Part shown: positions 51,608 through 60,956 of the stretch, one piece after another
How positions within the stretch are numbered: the first letter of the stretch is position 1
Layout: each line of letters starts with the position of its first letter
DNA from: Anaerohalosphaera lusitana
GTDB taxonomy: Bacteria > Planctomycetota > Phycisphaerae > Sedimentisphaerales > Anaerohalosphaeraceae
DNA: 64,000 nt
Assembly: GCF_002007645.1 (NCBI RefSeq)
Contig: NZ_CP019791.1
Span: 3,588,593-3,652,592, forward strand
Reading direction: 5' to 3'
Position numbers and translations under genes: made by a program
The notes under the pieces: model-generated
Told to the model about the DNA's origin: nothing
Database searches by the model: none
The model's input: the letters and a program-made list of their open reading frames with translations, nothing else

Positions 51608-52687
51608 ATGAAAGAGAAACTCTGGCTGGGTGTGGTTGCCTGCCTGGCATACTGCATCGATAAAGAGCTTTACCACGCGATCGATTATCTCAAAGAGCAG
51701 GTGCGGGTTCTTGTCGAGCAGCAGGAAAAGCAGAACAAGCGAATCCTGCTGACTAATCGGCAGCGAATGAGAATCGCGGCAAAAGCCAAACGCCTCAGCC
51801 GTAAAATGCTGGACCAAACAACCGTTCTGTTCTCCCCGGATACGGTTATGGGCTGGTACCGAAATCTTATCGCTGATAAATACGATGGGAGCAAACACCG
51901 GGGCAAAGTCGGGAGGCCGCAGGTTGATGATGAGATCATTGCTTTGGTGCTAGAGCTGAAAAAGCAGAATCGTCGCTGGGGTTATCAGAAAATAACGGAT
52001 CAGATTGTTTACCTCGGCTATCGCATCAGCAAGTCCTGCGTCAGGAACATACTTGTTGAAAACGGCTTCGATCCGGAACCTGATCTGACCGTCAGATCAA
52101 CTTGGCACGAATTCATCCAAAGCCACTGGGAAGTGCTGGCTGCCTGCGATTTCTTTACGGTGGAGTTGCTGGTGAAAAATCGCCTTGTTCGCTGCACGGT
52201 GTTTTTCGTAATCGAAATCGCCTCCCGCAAGGTATTTTTCGCACCAGTCAAACCCCAGCCGGATGGCGATTTTATGAAACAAATGGCCCGCACCCTTACC
52301 AACTGTGAAGACGGATTCCTAAAAGGCAAAACGTACCTGATCCACGACAGAGATCCCCTGTATCGAACAGACGGATTCCACGCCCTGCTCAAAAGCTCCG
52401 GCATAGAGCCAATTAGATTACCGGCACACAGCCCCGACCTGAACGTCTACGCGGAAAGGTTCGTCAGATCAGTGAAATCGGAATGCCTCGATTATCTGAT
52501 TCTGTCGTCCGTCGAACAGCTCGAGTACGTTCTTGATGAGTATAGCAACTATTATCACCACGAACGCATTCACCAATCACTGGGCAGGATCATCGAACCA
52601 AAGCACCAGCTTGACGAAACGGCTGATATCCGGTGCATTGAACGACTCGGCGGACTGCTGAAGTCATACCACCGCCTGGCGGCGTAG
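51608..52687 (+). CDS. Integrase-core transposase
   Basis: This protein of about 359 residues has an N-terminal helical and HTH part (RMRIAAKAKRLSRKML, RRWGYQKITDQIVYLGYRIS) and an rve-type DDE core: ACDFFTVELL, LIHDRDPLYRTDGF and DLNVYAERFVRSVKSECLD. It belongs to the integrase-core transposases common in planctomycetes (IS481-like). No clear terminal repeats could be drawn around it; the 140 bases to the IS3 right end and the 210 bases downstream show only short matches. The start at 51608 is chosen for the natural N-terminus; an upstream in-frame ATG at 51548 adds 20 residues. Confidence 0.8.
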   Translation: MKEKLWLGVVACLAYCIDKELYHAIDYLKEQVRVLVEQQEKQNKRILLTNRQRMRIAAKAKRLSRKMLDQTTVLFSPDTVMGWYRNLIADKYDGSKHRGKVGRPQVDDEIIALVLELKKQNRRWGYQKITDQIVYLGYRISKSCVRNILVENGFDPEPDLTVRSTWHEFIQSHWEVLAACDFFTVELLVKNRLVRCTVFFVIEIASRKVFFAPVKPQPDGDFMKQMARTLTNCEDGFLKGKTYLIHDRDPLYRTDGFHALLKSSGIEPIRLPAHSPDLNVYAERFVRSVKSECLDYLILSSVEQLEYVLDEYSNYYHHERIHQSLGRIIEPKHQLDETADIRCIERLGGLLKSYHRLAA

Positions 52688-52900
52688 CTGCTAAGCGTGT
52701 CGCAAGCAATCAAATTGCACTACCTTCTACACAACCCGTGCGCCCACACTGGCAATATTTGCCACATCCATCAGCTCATAACAGACTAGGCGCCCTGCCA
52801 ATGCTGTCAACTATTGACGTAATTTCCATTCTTAACTTACGAAAGAGCAAGAATTTAACCACCGATGATTATTTGCACCGCACGGGGCCAAAATAGGCAC

Positions 52901-52934
52901 AAAAAAAGGACTCACGAATTAACGCAAGTCCTTT
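52901..52934 (-). terminator. Terminator of tRNA-fMet gene
   Basis: On the minus strand AAAGGACT pairs with AGTCCTTT and runs into seven T residues, 14 bases after the tRNA 3' end. It shares its stem with the terminators near 2.8 and 50.0 kb. Confidence 0.85.
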
Positions 52935-52947
52935 AGTTTCAAGTAAA

Positions 52948-53021
<74 letters not shown>

Positions 53022-53045
53022 ATCAATTTTTGTCTCAGGTCGCTT

Positions 53046-53074
53046 CTTATAGCACAATCGTTGTGAAGTAGCAA
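53046..53074 (-). promoter_or_regulatory. Promoter of tRNA-fMet
   Basis: On the minus strand TTGCTA (53069-53074), a 17-base spacer and TATAAG (53046-53051) lie 25 bases before the tRNA, directly after the HIT gene stop. Confidence 0.5.
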
Positions 53075-53093
53075 CCATATATATCGTGAATTG

Positions 53094-53504
53094 TCAAAGA
53101 TTTTTGCGAATCGTATCGGCGACCTTTTCGGCCTTGCCCGGTTCGTATTCGCCCGCGGGCCAGCCATCGAACAGGCCGTCGCCCTGGTTACGCGGTATTA
53201 TGTGGAAATGCACATGATCAACCGCCTGTCCTGCCGCCCTGCCGGTGTTGCAAAGTACGTTGTAGCCGTCGCATTCGGTTGCGGCGGCGACTGCTTTTGC
53301 GAGTTTGTTGGCTGCAGCGATCACTTTGGCGAGTGTGTCCGGCGGGCACTGATCAAAACGTTCAAAGTGGTCCTTCGGGATCACGAGTGAGTGCCCTTCG
53401 CTGAGCGGGCCTATGTCAAGAAAGGCCAGAACCTGCTCATCTTCGTAGAGCTTATTGCTGGGTATTTCGCCTTTGACGATTTTGCAAAAGATGCAATCGG
53501 GCAT
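53094..53504 (-). CDS. HIT-family nucleotide hydrolase
   Basis: This 136-residue protein belongs to the histidine triad family, which cleaves nucleoside phosphoramidates and related nucleotides. The triad is in VDHVHFHIIPR near residue 100; the N-terminus (MPDCIFCKIVKGEIPSNKLYED) has the usual Cys pair. The ATG at 53504 is preferred over a TTG two codons earlier. It lies 22 bases after the L17 gene at the end of the alpha operon and so is probably cotranscribed with it. Confidence 0.88.
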   Translation of the reverse strand: MPDCIFCKIVKGEIPSNKLYEDEQVLAFLDIGPLSEGHSLVIPKDHFERFDQCPPDTLAKVIAAANKLAKAVAAATECDGYNVLCNTGRAAGQAVDHVHFHIIPRNQGDGLFDGWPAGEYEPGKAEKVADTIRKNL

Positions 53505-53526
53505 ACGCAATCAGTGAACGCTTTAA

Positions 53527-53967
53527 CTACTCTTCGCTTTTCTCGGTTTCCTTTTTCGAGCCGGCTTCTTCACCAACGAGCTGAAGCAGAACGAGCTGGC
53601 CGTTGTCACCGAGCCTGCGTTTTGACAGCTTGATGATACGGGTGTAGCCGCCAGGCCTGTCGAGGTAACGAGGCCCGATCTCGGTGAAGAGCTTGCCGAT
53701 GACGGTTCCGACCTTCTGGTTTTCGCCGTCCTGCTCTTCATAGATGTCACGATTGTTGAGTAGTGCAATCGCCTGTCTGCGTGCGGGCAGTGTGCCCTTC
53801 TTTGCCAGTGTGATCAGTTTTTCAGCGAATCCGCGTACTTCCTTCGCTTTTTCGAGCGTAGTCGAAATCGTCTCGTGCTCGAACAGCGAGGCAACCATGT
53901 TTCGGCGCATCGCCAAACGGTGCGAGCTTGTACGACTGAGTTTTCTACCTGCTACTCTGTGACGCAT
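53527..53967 (-). CDS. rplQ: 50S ribosomal protein L17
   Basis: This 146-residue protein is L17 of the large subunit. The N-terminus [20 protein letters not shown] and the segment [17 protein letters not shown] are typical. A C-terminal tail rich in Lys and Glu ([13 protein letters not shown]) extends past the usual ~120 residues. It is the last ribosomal gene of the alpha operon, 95 bases after rpoA. Confidence 0.95.
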   Translation of the reverse strand: MRHRVAGRKLSRTSSHRLAMRRNMVASLFEHETISTTLEKAKEVRGFAEKLITLAKKGTLPARRQAIALLNNRDIYEEQDGENQKVGTVIGKLFTEIGPRYLDRPGGYTRIIKLSKRRLGDNGQLVLLQLVGEEAGSKKETEKSEE

Positions 53968-54062
53968 ATTACCTAATCCTTCTTATAGTCCGTCTATCCA
54001 GATATCTTTATTGTATACTGTTACAACCGCCCATTCGGATATTTGAGCGGCACTTCATGCTT

Positions 54063-55061
54063 CTATACATCGGTCATGCCGAGGGTCAGGCCCATGTCGG
54101 CAAGTTTTCTGCGTATTTCGCGGAGGCTGGTCTTGCCGAAGCTTCGTATCTTGAGCAGATCGGCTTCGGTCATTTTTGCCAGTTCGCGTACAGTGCGAAT
54201 ATTCATCGATTCAAGACAGTTGTTTGAACGCACTGTCAGGTCGAGCTCTTCAATAGGTGTATTGAGCTTTTCTTCGAGCTCGGCATCGACTGCTTCTTCT
54301 TCAGCCTCTTTCTGCACAACTTCTTCTTCGATGGTTTCAGGGCCTATTTCAGAATAGTGCACGAATGGATTGATGCATTTTCTGAGTATTTTTCCAGCTT
54401 CGACGAGTGCCATGTCCGGCCTTACTGTTCCGTCGGTCCAAATCTCGAGGATGAGCTTGTCGTAGTTTGTCTTCTGCCCTACGCGAGTATCCTCGGTCTT
54501 GTATCTGACCCTGGTTACCGGCGAGTAGATAGCGTCTACAACGATCAGCCCCGTATCCTGTTCGAAGCGATCTTCTTCGGCGATGCGTTCGGCGGCAGGA
54601 GAATAGCCCCGGCCGCTTTCGATTTCCATTTCCATCTCGAAATCGATGTCCTTGGTCAGGGTCGCGATGACCAGGTCCTTGTTGATGATCTCAACGGAGG
54701 GATCCGTCTCGATCATGCCGGCGGTAACTTCGCCAGCTTTGCTGCTTTTTACAACAACGGTTCTGGGCTGATCGGTATCCATGTGGACGATGATCTGCTT
54801 AACGTTGAGGATGATCTTTGTAATGTCTTCCAGAACGCCGTCCATACTGGTGAATTCGTGATCAACGCCCTTGATCTTTATAGATGTAACCGCACTGCCT
54901 TCAAGCGAGGAGAGCAGAACGCGTCTGAGACTGTTACCTACAGTCGTACCGAAGCCGCGTTCGAAGGGCTCGACGTAAAAACGTCCATAGCGATCTGTCG
55001 AAATTTCAGTGTCTCGTTCGAAACGCGTTGGCAGTTCTAATCCGCGCCAGGTAATTCTCAT
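54063..55061 (-). CDS. rpoA: RNA polymerase alpha subunit
   Basis: This 332-residue protein is the alpha subunit that nucleates RNA polymerase assembly. The N-terminal dimerisation domain has FGTTVGNSLRRVLLSSLEG near residue 40. An acidic linker (VVQKEAEEEAVDAELEEKL) leads to the C-terminal helix-hairpin-helix domain (LTVRSNNCLESMNIRTVREL and KIRSFGKTSLREI), which contacts UP elements and activators. Gene order S4-rpoA-L17 is the standard alpha operon. Confidence 0.97.
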   Translation of the reverse strand: MRITWRGLELPTRFERDTEISTDRYGRFYVEPFERGFGTTVGNSLRRVLLSSLEGSAVTSIKIKGVDHEFTSMDGVLEDITKIILNVKQIIVHMDTDQPRTVVVKSSKAGEVTAGMIETDPSVEIINKDLVIATLTKDIDFEMEMEIESGRGYSPAAERIAEEDRFEQDTGLIVVDAIYSPVTRVRYKTEDTRVGQKTNYDKLILEIWTDGTVRPDMALVEAGKILRKCINPFVHYSEIGPETIEEEVVQKEAEEEAVDAELEEKLNTPIEELDLTVRSNNCLESMNIRTVRELAKMTEADLLKIRSFGKTSLREIRRKLADMGLTLGMTDV

Positions 55062-55161
55062 GAGTGGCCTCCAAATATCGCAACAAAGGTCCCCGCATTA
55101 CACCCGGGGCCGCCGGGGTGCCTGCTTTCTGGTTTTTGCTGCTACAGTTTAATGTTCCTTA

Positions 55162-55794
55162 CTACCTTGAACAGAATTCAACAACGAGCTGCTCTTCAAC
55201 TACGAGCTGGATATCGTCGCGTGTGGGCATCGATACCATAGTAGCTTCTGGTTTGTCGGCGTTGAGCTGGAGCCATTGCTGTGTCGTATAATTCGGGTTT
55301 GTCGCAAGCTGGTCCTTAATGGTCTTGCGGCTGCGATCGGAGTTTTTGACCGTGATCTTGTCGCCGACGGTTACTGCAAAGTCGGGGATATTGACCCTGC
55401 GGCCGTTCACATAGATGTGGCCGTGAGATACGATCTGACGGGCAGCCTTGCGTGAAGGAGCAAAATTGAGCTTATAAACGACATTGTCCAGACGGCATTC
55501 GAGAAGCTGGAGCAGGTTTACGCCCGTGTTGCCCTTGAGACGTTCAGCTTCGCGGAAGTACCGCATGAACTGTTTGTCCTGCATGCCATAGTATCTCTTG
55601 AGCTTCTGTTTTTCGCGTAGACGCACACCATAGTCGCTTCCTCTGCCACGACGCCAGCCGTGCATGCCCGGAGCCATATGACGCTCGCGACGCTCTACCG
55701 CGCACTTGCCTGTTTCGCAGCGTGCGCCCTTGAGCATCAGTTTCATCCCTTCGCGACGACAATGTTTACAAGATGAACCAAGATAACGTCCCAT
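55162..55794 (-). CDS. rpsD: 30S ribosomal protein S4, zinc-binding form
   Basis: This 210-residue S4 binds 16S rRNA early in 30S assembly. Four Cys at 9, 12, 26 and 31 (CKHC, then CETGKC) make it the zinc-containing form. The S4 RNA-binding domain is seen in LECRLDNVVYKLNFAPSRKA and HGHIYVNGRRVNIPD. The 100-base gap before rpoA could hold a regulatory site but no clear structure was seen. Confidence 0.96.
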   Translation of the reverse strand: MGRYLGSSCKHCRREGMKLMLKGARCETGKCAVERRERHMAPGMHGWRRGRGSDYGVRLREKQKLKRYYGMQDKQFMRYFREAERLKGNTGVNLLQLLECRLDNVVYKLNFAPSRKAARQIVSHGHIYVNGRRVNIPDFAVTVGDKITVKNSDRSRKTIKDQLATNPNYTTQQWLQLNADKPEATMVSMPTRDDIQLVVEEQLVVEFCSR

Positions 55795-55850
55795 ATACCA
55801 TCAACTTCCAAATAAAGTGTTTCAGTGTATCTTTTTGTCTATGTAACTAA

Positions 55851-56231
55851 CTATACTCTTCTGCGTTTGCGTGGACGACAGCCATTGTGAGGAATCGGAG
55901 TGATGTCCTCTATGGCGGCGATCCTGAGGCCAGCCTGCTGCAGAGCGGAGATCGCAGATTCTCTTCCGCTACCCGGGCCGTTGACTTTGATCTCGACTTC
56001 GCGGACACCGTTACGCATTGCTGTCTTTGCAGCGTTTTCGGCAGCACGCTGAGCGGCAAAAGGAGTGCTCTTACGAGAACCCTTGAAGCCGACCTGTCCG
56101 CCGGAACACTGGCAAATTGCAGCGCCGTCCATATCTGTGATCGTTACCAGCGTATTGTTGAACGTAGCTTTGATATTAACAATACCCTTGGCGATATTTT
56201 TTCTTACTTTTCGTTTAGTACTCTTGGCCAT
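55851..56231 (-). CDS. rpsK: 30S ribosomal protein S11
   Basis: This 126-residue S11 sits on the 30S platform. Typical segments are [20 protein letters not shown] and the C-terminal [13 protein letters not shown]. It lies between S13 and S4, as in most bacteria. Confidence 0.97.
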   Translation of the reverse strand: MAKSTKRKVRKNIAKGIVNIKATFNNTLVTITDMDGAAICQCSGGQVGFKGSRKSTPFAAQRAAENAAKTAMRNGVREVEIKVNGPGSGRESAISALQQAGLRIAAIEDITPIPHNGCRPRKRRRV

Positions 56232-56278
56232 CCCAATACCTATCTATCGAAATTCATCAAGTGATCACTACTTGGCAA

Positions 56279-56662
56279 TTAACGCATTTCCTTAACGCTT
56301 CGCTTGCCCGCAACGGTCTTCTTCTTACCCTTACGGGTTCTGGCGTTACTCTGGGTCATCTGGCCTCGAACGGGCAGACCTCTCTGGTGCCGGACACCGC
56401 GGTAGCAGCGGATATCCCTGAGGCGACCAATGTTCTGGGCCACACGCCTGCGAAGCTGACCTTCGACGACGTGGTTGTTCTGGATGATCTGCGCAATACG
56501 GCTGACTTCATCTTCGGTCAGCTTGTTCGCTCGCATTTCGCGGTCAACCTTTGCTTCTTTAATGATCACGTCCGCTATATGCTTGCCTACGCCGTGGATA
56601 TAAGTCAGAGCAACCCACAACGGCTTGTCATTAGGAACATCAACACCTACTATACGCGGCAT
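56279..56662 (-). CDS. rpsM: 30S ribosomal protein S13
   Basis: This 127-residue S13 of the 30S head begins MPRIVGVDVPNDKPLWVALT and ends in the basic GKKKTVAGKRSVKEM tail. The RGVRHQRGLPVRGQ segment is invariant in the family. It follows L36 by 58 bases. Confidence 0.97.
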   Translation of the reverse strand: MPRIVGVDVPNDKPLWVALTYIHGVGKHIADVIIKEAKVDREMRANKLTEDEVSRIAQIIQNNHVVEGQLRRRVAQNIGRLRDIRCYRGVRHQRGLPVRGQMTQSNARTRKGKKKTVAGKRSVKEMR

Positions 56663-56720
56663 AACTACTCCTGTATACTTTCAAAAAGGTTAAAGTCTTT
56701 CTCCCTCTCGGCCATGGTAC

Positions 56721-56837
56721 TTAGCCTTGACGCTGCTTATGTCGTGGATCCGCAGAGCAGATAACCCGTACGACGCCCTTGCGTCTGACGATCTTGCAGT
56801 TCTCACAAATACGTTTTACCGAACTACGTACTTTCAT
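56721..56837 (-). CDS. rpmJ: 50S ribosomal protein L36
   Basis: This 38-residue protein reads [20 protein letters not shown] and ends [13 protein letters not shown]. Cys11, Cys14, Cys27 and His33 are the zinc ligands, so it is the zinc form. It lies between infA and rpsM, its usual place. Confidence 0.95.
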   Translation of the reverse strand: MKVRSSVKRICENCKIVRRKGVVRVICSADPRHKQRQG

Positions 56838-56865
56838 AATACCACACCATTCAAATATTTATAAG

Positions 56866-57081
56866 CTATTTTCTCAGTACTATTCGCCCACGCGTAAGAT
56901 CGTATGGGCTCATTTCTACGGTTACCTGATCACCTGGCAGAATACGGATAAAATGCATTCTCATTTTGCCGGAGACGTGCGCCAGTATCTGGTGACCGTT
57001 TTCCAGCTCTACTTTGAACACCGCGTTGGGCAGGGCCTCAACTACAGTGGCGTCCAATTTGATCGCATCCTTCTTCGCCAT
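56866..57081 (-). CDS. infA: Translation initiation factor IF-1
   Basis: This 71-residue single OB-fold protein binds the A-site of the 30S subunit during initiation. Typical stretches are [34 protein letters not shown] and [10 protein letters not shown]. It lies 28 bases after map and 28 before rpmJ. Confidence 0.97.
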   Translation of the reverse strand: MAKKDAIKLDATVVEALPNAVFKVELENGHQILAHVSGKMRMHFIRILPGDQVTVEMSPYDLTRGRIVLRK

Positions 57082-57108
57082 AAAATTAAGCTACCGTTTT
57101 AACAACTT

Positions 57109-57888
57109 TTACCTGGCAGTCAAGACTTCACAACCGCCTTTTACTACTGCTATCGTGTGCTCGAAGTGAGCGGAGGGCTTGCGATCTCTTGTCACAACCG
57201 TCCAGCCGTCCTTGAGCACCTTTACTGACTTTTTGCCCATGTTGACCATGGGTTCTACTGCCAGTATCATCCCTTCTTTTAGCATTATGTCATTGCGAAG
57301 CAGTTCTTTGTTCACGAAGTTCTGGAGCTTCGGTTCCTCGTGCATCTCGGTTCCGATGCCGTGTCCGACGAATTCTTCGACAACGGAAAAACCAGCGTCT
57401 AAGGCACATTTTTCCATTGCTCCGGCGACTTCGCTCCACTTGACGCCCGGCTTGCATGTCTCGACCGCAATGTCGAGCAACCGCTGGGTTACGTCCATGA
57501 GCCGCTGTTTTTCGGGAGAGATATTCCCTACAGCCATGGTCATGGCCGAATCACCGCAGTAGCCGTTCAGCTTAACGCCGAAATCGACACTGAGTATATC
57601 GCCGTCACTGAGCTTGATGTCATGAGACGGAATACCGTGAACGACCTGTTCGTTAATCGATGCACAGATCGCACCTGGGAACGGCTGGCTCGCGTAGGGA
57701 CTTTCGACACCCTTGAAGAGTGTTGCGGCCCCTGCTTCGGCTGCGACAGCCGTGGCCATATCGTCAAGTTCGCCGGTACTTATGCCCGGCTCAACTGCTT
57801 GCTGCAATTTCGAAAGAGCTTTTGCTACTATTGCCCCTGCATTACGGAGCAAATCTATTTCTCTGCGACTCCTGAGTGTTATCGCCAT
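57109..57888 (-). CDS. map: Methionine aminopeptidase, type I
   Basis: This 259-residue enzyme removes the initiator Met from new proteins. The five metal ligands are visible: two Asp in DFGVKLNGYCGDSAM, His in GHGIGTEMHEEP, Glu in LAVEPMV and Glu in SAHFEHTIAV. It follows adk by 14 bases within the spc operon. Confidence 0.96.
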   Translation of the reverse strand: MAITLRSRREIDLLRNAGAIVAKALSKLQQAVEPGISTGELDDMATAVAAEAGAATLFKGVESPYASQPFPGAICASINEQVVHGIPSHDIKLSDGDILSVDFGVKLNGYCGDSAMTMAVGNISPEKQRLMDVTQRLLDIAVETCKPGVKWSEVAGAMEKCALDAGFSVVEEFVGHGIGTEMHEEPKLQNFVNKELLRNDIMLKEGMILAVEPMVNMGKKSVKVLKDGWTVVTRDRKPSAHFEHTIAVVKGGCEVLTAR

Positions 57889-57902
57889 GAATCCTGACCA
57901 GT

Positions 57903-58553
57903 CTAGCCGTTGACCTTATCGAGTTCCTTGAACACTGACTCAGTTACGCCGTCAACAGACTGGTTGGCATCAATACTGATAATCTCAGTGCCGACCTTTT
58001 CGTAATATCCTACCACGGCAGCGGTCTGCTCGTGATAAATTTTCAATCTGTTCGCAACTACTTCCGGCTTGTCATCGTCTCTCTGGACGAGTTCGCCGCA
58101 ACCATTGTCACATTGTCCCTCTACCTTGGGCTTGAGGTTTTCAATGTGATATACAGCACCGCACTCAGGACAGCTTCGACGGCCGGTCATGCGGCCCGCA
58201 ACTACCTCGTCCGGTACTTCCAGGTTCACTACAGCGTCGAGCTTTTCGTCCGCCGCCTGCAGAGCCTTGTCGAGCTCCTCGGCCTGAACGACAGTACGCG
58301 GGAAACCGTCAAGGACGTAACCCTTGGGTGCCTTCTTCATCGCACCGATCATCATGTCGACGATCAGTTGATCGGGCACCAGGCCGCCTGAATCCATGTA
58401 GCTTTGAGCCTTTTTGCCGAGCTCGCTGCCTGCTGCTCTTTCCGCACGGAGTATGTCGCCGCTTGACAGATGCTCGAGTCCGTATCTGTCTACGATCCTT
58501 TTACATTGAGTGCCTTTGCCTGCACCCGGAGGGCCTAGTAGAATTATTCTCAC
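57903..58553 (-). CDS. adk: Adenylate kinase
   Basis: This 216-residue enzyme interconverts AMP, ATP and ADP. The P-loop GPPGAGKGTQ is at residues 7-16, and DGFPRTVVQAEEL marks the NMP-binding region. The long LID domain has a zinc site (CPECG and CDNGCG). It starts with GTG that overlaps the secY stop by four bases (GTGA), so the two are translationally coupled. Confidence 0.96.
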   Translation of the reverse strand: MRIILLGPPGAGKGTQCKRIVDRYGLEHLSSGDILRAERAAGSELGKKAQSYMDSGGLVPDQLIVDMMIGAMKKAPKGYVLDGFPRTVVQAEELDKALQAADEKLDAVVNLEVPDEVVAGRMTGRRSCPECGAVYHIENLKPKVEGQCDNGCGELVQRDDDKPEVVANRLKIYHEQTAAVVGYYEKVGTEIISIDANQSVDGVTESVFKELDKVNG

Positions 58554-59893
58554 CGGAACGCTCCCTTAATTCTTCCTGCGTCGCTGAAACCTTCGTAGTT
58601 ATGCATTATCAAGCTTGATTCGATCTTCTGTACCAGATCAAGCGAGACGCTTACCGTAATAAGAAGCCCTGTACCACCGAGGAACATTGCCACGGTGTAT
58701 GGGATACCCATCAGTCCGGCACAAACGGTCGGAACAACAGCGATGAACGCAAGGAACGCTGCACCGAAGTATGTTATCCTGACCATTACCGTTTCAAGGT
58801 ATTCGGCTGTCCTGTGACCCGGGCGAAGACCTGGGATGAAGCTCCCACTGTCACGCAGCCTCTTTGCCATGTCCTTGGGCTGGAACTGAACAGTTGTCCA
58901 GAAATACGCGAAAGCGAAAATCAACAGCACGTACACAACATTATATGTATAAGCCGTCGGGCTGAACGCCTCGTTTATACGAGCCATCGCCGCGCCCCAG
59001 CCTTCGATCTTACCAAGCTGCTGGAACAGCACCGGCGGGAACATCATCAAACTTGACGCGAAGATGATGGGCATAACGCCGCCGTGATTCACACGCAGGG
59101 GCAGATAGTGCCTCTGTCCGCCGTACATTCTTCGGCCTCGCATCTGCTTAGCCTGCTGGATCGGTATGCGACGCTGTCCCTGAGTGATCAGGATCGCACC
59201 TGCGACCACGAATATGAAGGCACCGATCACGAATATAATGTCGTGCGGTCCGTTCATACCTTCCGGAGCATTCAGACTCATCGTCGTGTTTTCCGCGAAG
59301 GTCATGATCGCACCGGGCATTCTGGCAACAATACCGCCCATGATGAGCAGGCTGATGCCGTTACCGATGCCGTATTCATCTATCTGTTCGCCAAGCCACA
59401 TAAGGAACAAGGTACCGGCTGTCATGCCGACCACTCCCATGAACATTGCCTGTTTTGCAACACCTGGGTATGTATAGTCCTTATATAACTGCATGATCAT
59501 AAATGCCTGTACTATACATAACGGCACTGTCAGGTACCGCGTGTATTCCTGAATCTTCTTATAGCCCGCAGGCCCCTCCTGTCGGAGTTTTCTCAGTGCG
59601 GGGAGTACCTCGCCGAGCAGCATCAGAATAATAGATGCTGAAATGTACGGCATAATACCCAAGCCGAACAGGCTGGTTCTGTCGAGCCGGCCACCGGAGA
59701 ACATCTGAAGATATTCGGTGACACGACCGAGCGGTGATTCAGCATCGCGACTGATGTCAGAGATCGCGCTGGTATCAAAGCCCGGCACGGGGATATGGTA
59801 GCCCAGCCGATAGATGCACAGCAGTGCAATCGTAAAGAGAATCTTATTTCTCAGATCTGGTATTTTAAATACATTTATGGCACTACGTAGCAT
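58550..59893 (-). CDS. secY: Protein translocase subunit SecY
   Basis: This 447-residue protein forms the protein-conducting channel of the Sec translocon with ten membrane helices. Typical stretches are YRLGYHIPVPGFD near residue 33, GIMPYISASIILMLL near 82 and DSGSFIPGLRPGHRTAEYL near 365. It follows L15 by 14 bases and overlaps adk by four. Confidence 0.97.
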   Translation of the reverse strand: MLRSAINVFKIPDLRNKILFTIALLCIYRLGYHIPVPGFDTSAISDISRDAESPLGRVTEYLQMFSGGRLDRTSLFGLGIMPYISASIILMLLGEVLPALRKLRQEGPAGYKKIQEYTRYLTVPLCIVQAFMIMQLYKDYTYPGVAKQAMFMGVVGMTAGTLFLMWLGEQIDEYGIGNGISLLIMGGIVARMPGAIMTFAENTTMSLNAPEGMNGPHDIIFVIGAFIFVVAGAILITQGQRRIPIQQAKQMRGRRMYGGQRHYLPLRVNHGGVMPIIFASSLMMFPPVLFQQLGKIEGWGAAMARINEAFSPTAYTYNVVYVLLIFAFAYFWTTVQFQPKDMAKRLRDSGSFIPGLRPGHRTAEYLETVMVRITYFGAAFLAFIAVVPTVCAGLMGIPYTVAMFLGGTGLLITVSVSLDLVQKIESSLIMHNYEGFSDAGRIKGAFR

Positions 59894-59907
59894 CGGGCTC
59901 CCTCTTC

Positions 59908-60357
59908 TTAAGCAACCACCTTAACGCTTCCACCACAGCCTGATATCTTCGCCTCAGCACTTCTGCTGAACTTCTGCGCTGTGACACTGAGTTTCTTTGT
60001 CAGCTCACCGTCGCCGAGGATCTTGACCTTGCTCTTGACGCTTCGCACCAGGCCGGCCTTTGCCATTTCTGCAACGCTGACAGTCGTACCCTCATCGAAG
60101 ACTCGCTCAAGTTCGGAGATGTTAACGACCTCGTACTTGCGGGCGAAATTTGCGTTATTGAAGCCGCGTTTGGGCAGCTTACGGAACAGGGGCATGCTTC
60201 CGCCTTCATAGAGCAGTGCAACACTGCCGCCAGAGCGAGAGCCGCACCCCTTGTGTCCGCGACCACTGGTCTTGCCGTGGCCTGAACCTCTGCCTCTTCC
60301 AATACGCTTACGTTTTTTATCTGAACCGGCTACTGCCGTGATTTCATTGCTCAACAT
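59908..60357 (-). CDS. rplO: 50S ribosomal protein L15
   Basis: This 149-residue protein has the glycine-rich N-terminal tail of L15 (GRGRGSGHGKTSGRGHKGCG) and the segment GGSMPLFRKLPKRGFNN. Only 24 bases separate it from S5, so the L30 gene usually found here is missing. Confidence 0.96.
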   Translation of the reverse strand: MLSNEITAVAGSDKKRKRIGRGRGSGHGKTSGRGHKGCGSRSGGSVALLYEGGSMPLFRKLPKRGFNNANFARKYEVVNISELERVFDEGTTVSVAEMAKAGLVRSVKSKVKILGDGELTKKLSVTAQKFSRSAEAKISGCGGSVKVVA

Positions 60358-60381
60358 CTTGGATCACCACCTTTTTAGACT

Positions 60382-60903
60382 TCAGCTTTTTACAGCTTCA
60401 GCTTCGATCTCAACACCGCGAAGAGACTCGATCGTCTCTTTGTCGCGCAATTTCAGCAAACCGTCCATCACTGCTTTGACAACGTTCTTAGCCGATGTGC
60501 TGCCGTAAATCTTGGTCAGGACGTTATGAACGCCTGCGTATTCCAGTACCGCACGAGGTGTAGAACCGGCGATAACACCAGTACCCGCACTTGCCGGAAC
60601 CATAACAACCTTCGTCGCCCTGCTCTTGCCCACGACCTTATGGGGCAGTGTGCCATCAATGAGCGAGATTTTGTGAAGGTCCTTTTTCGCGTTCTTGATC
60701 GCCTTTTCGACGGACTGGGGTACTTCGTTGGCCTTGCCGTAACCGATACCTACGGTACCGTTACGGTCACCAACGACCACCAGTGCGGCAAAACTAAACC
60801 GGCGACCACCTTTAACAACCTTTGCACAACGGAAGATCTTTACCACTGTATCTTCCAGCGGCTGGTCACTTTGTGCTCCATATTTAAGTGCTTCTTCAGC
60901 CAA
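60382..60903 (-). CDS. rpsE: 30S ribosomal protein S5
   Basis: This 173-residue S5 takes part in decoding fidelity. FRCAKVVKGGRRFSFAALVVVGD and GIGYGKANEVPQSVEKA mark the double-stranded RNA-binding-like N-terminal domain; GTGVIAGSTPRAVLEYAGV the C-terminal one. Confidence 0.97.
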   Translation of the reverse strand: MAEEALKYGAQSDQPLEDTVVKIFRCAKVVKGGRRFSFAALVVVGDRNGTVGIGYGKANEVPQSVEKAIKNAKKDLHKISLIDGTLPHKVVGKSRATKVVMVPASAGTGVIAGSTPRAVLEYAGVHNVLTKIYGSTSAKNVVKAVMDGLLKLRDKETIESLRGVEIEAEAVKS

Positions 60904-60956
60904 CGTTCGTCTCCATTAAATCCAACGATCCTGGGGACCGCAGTTAGGGTTATCCT

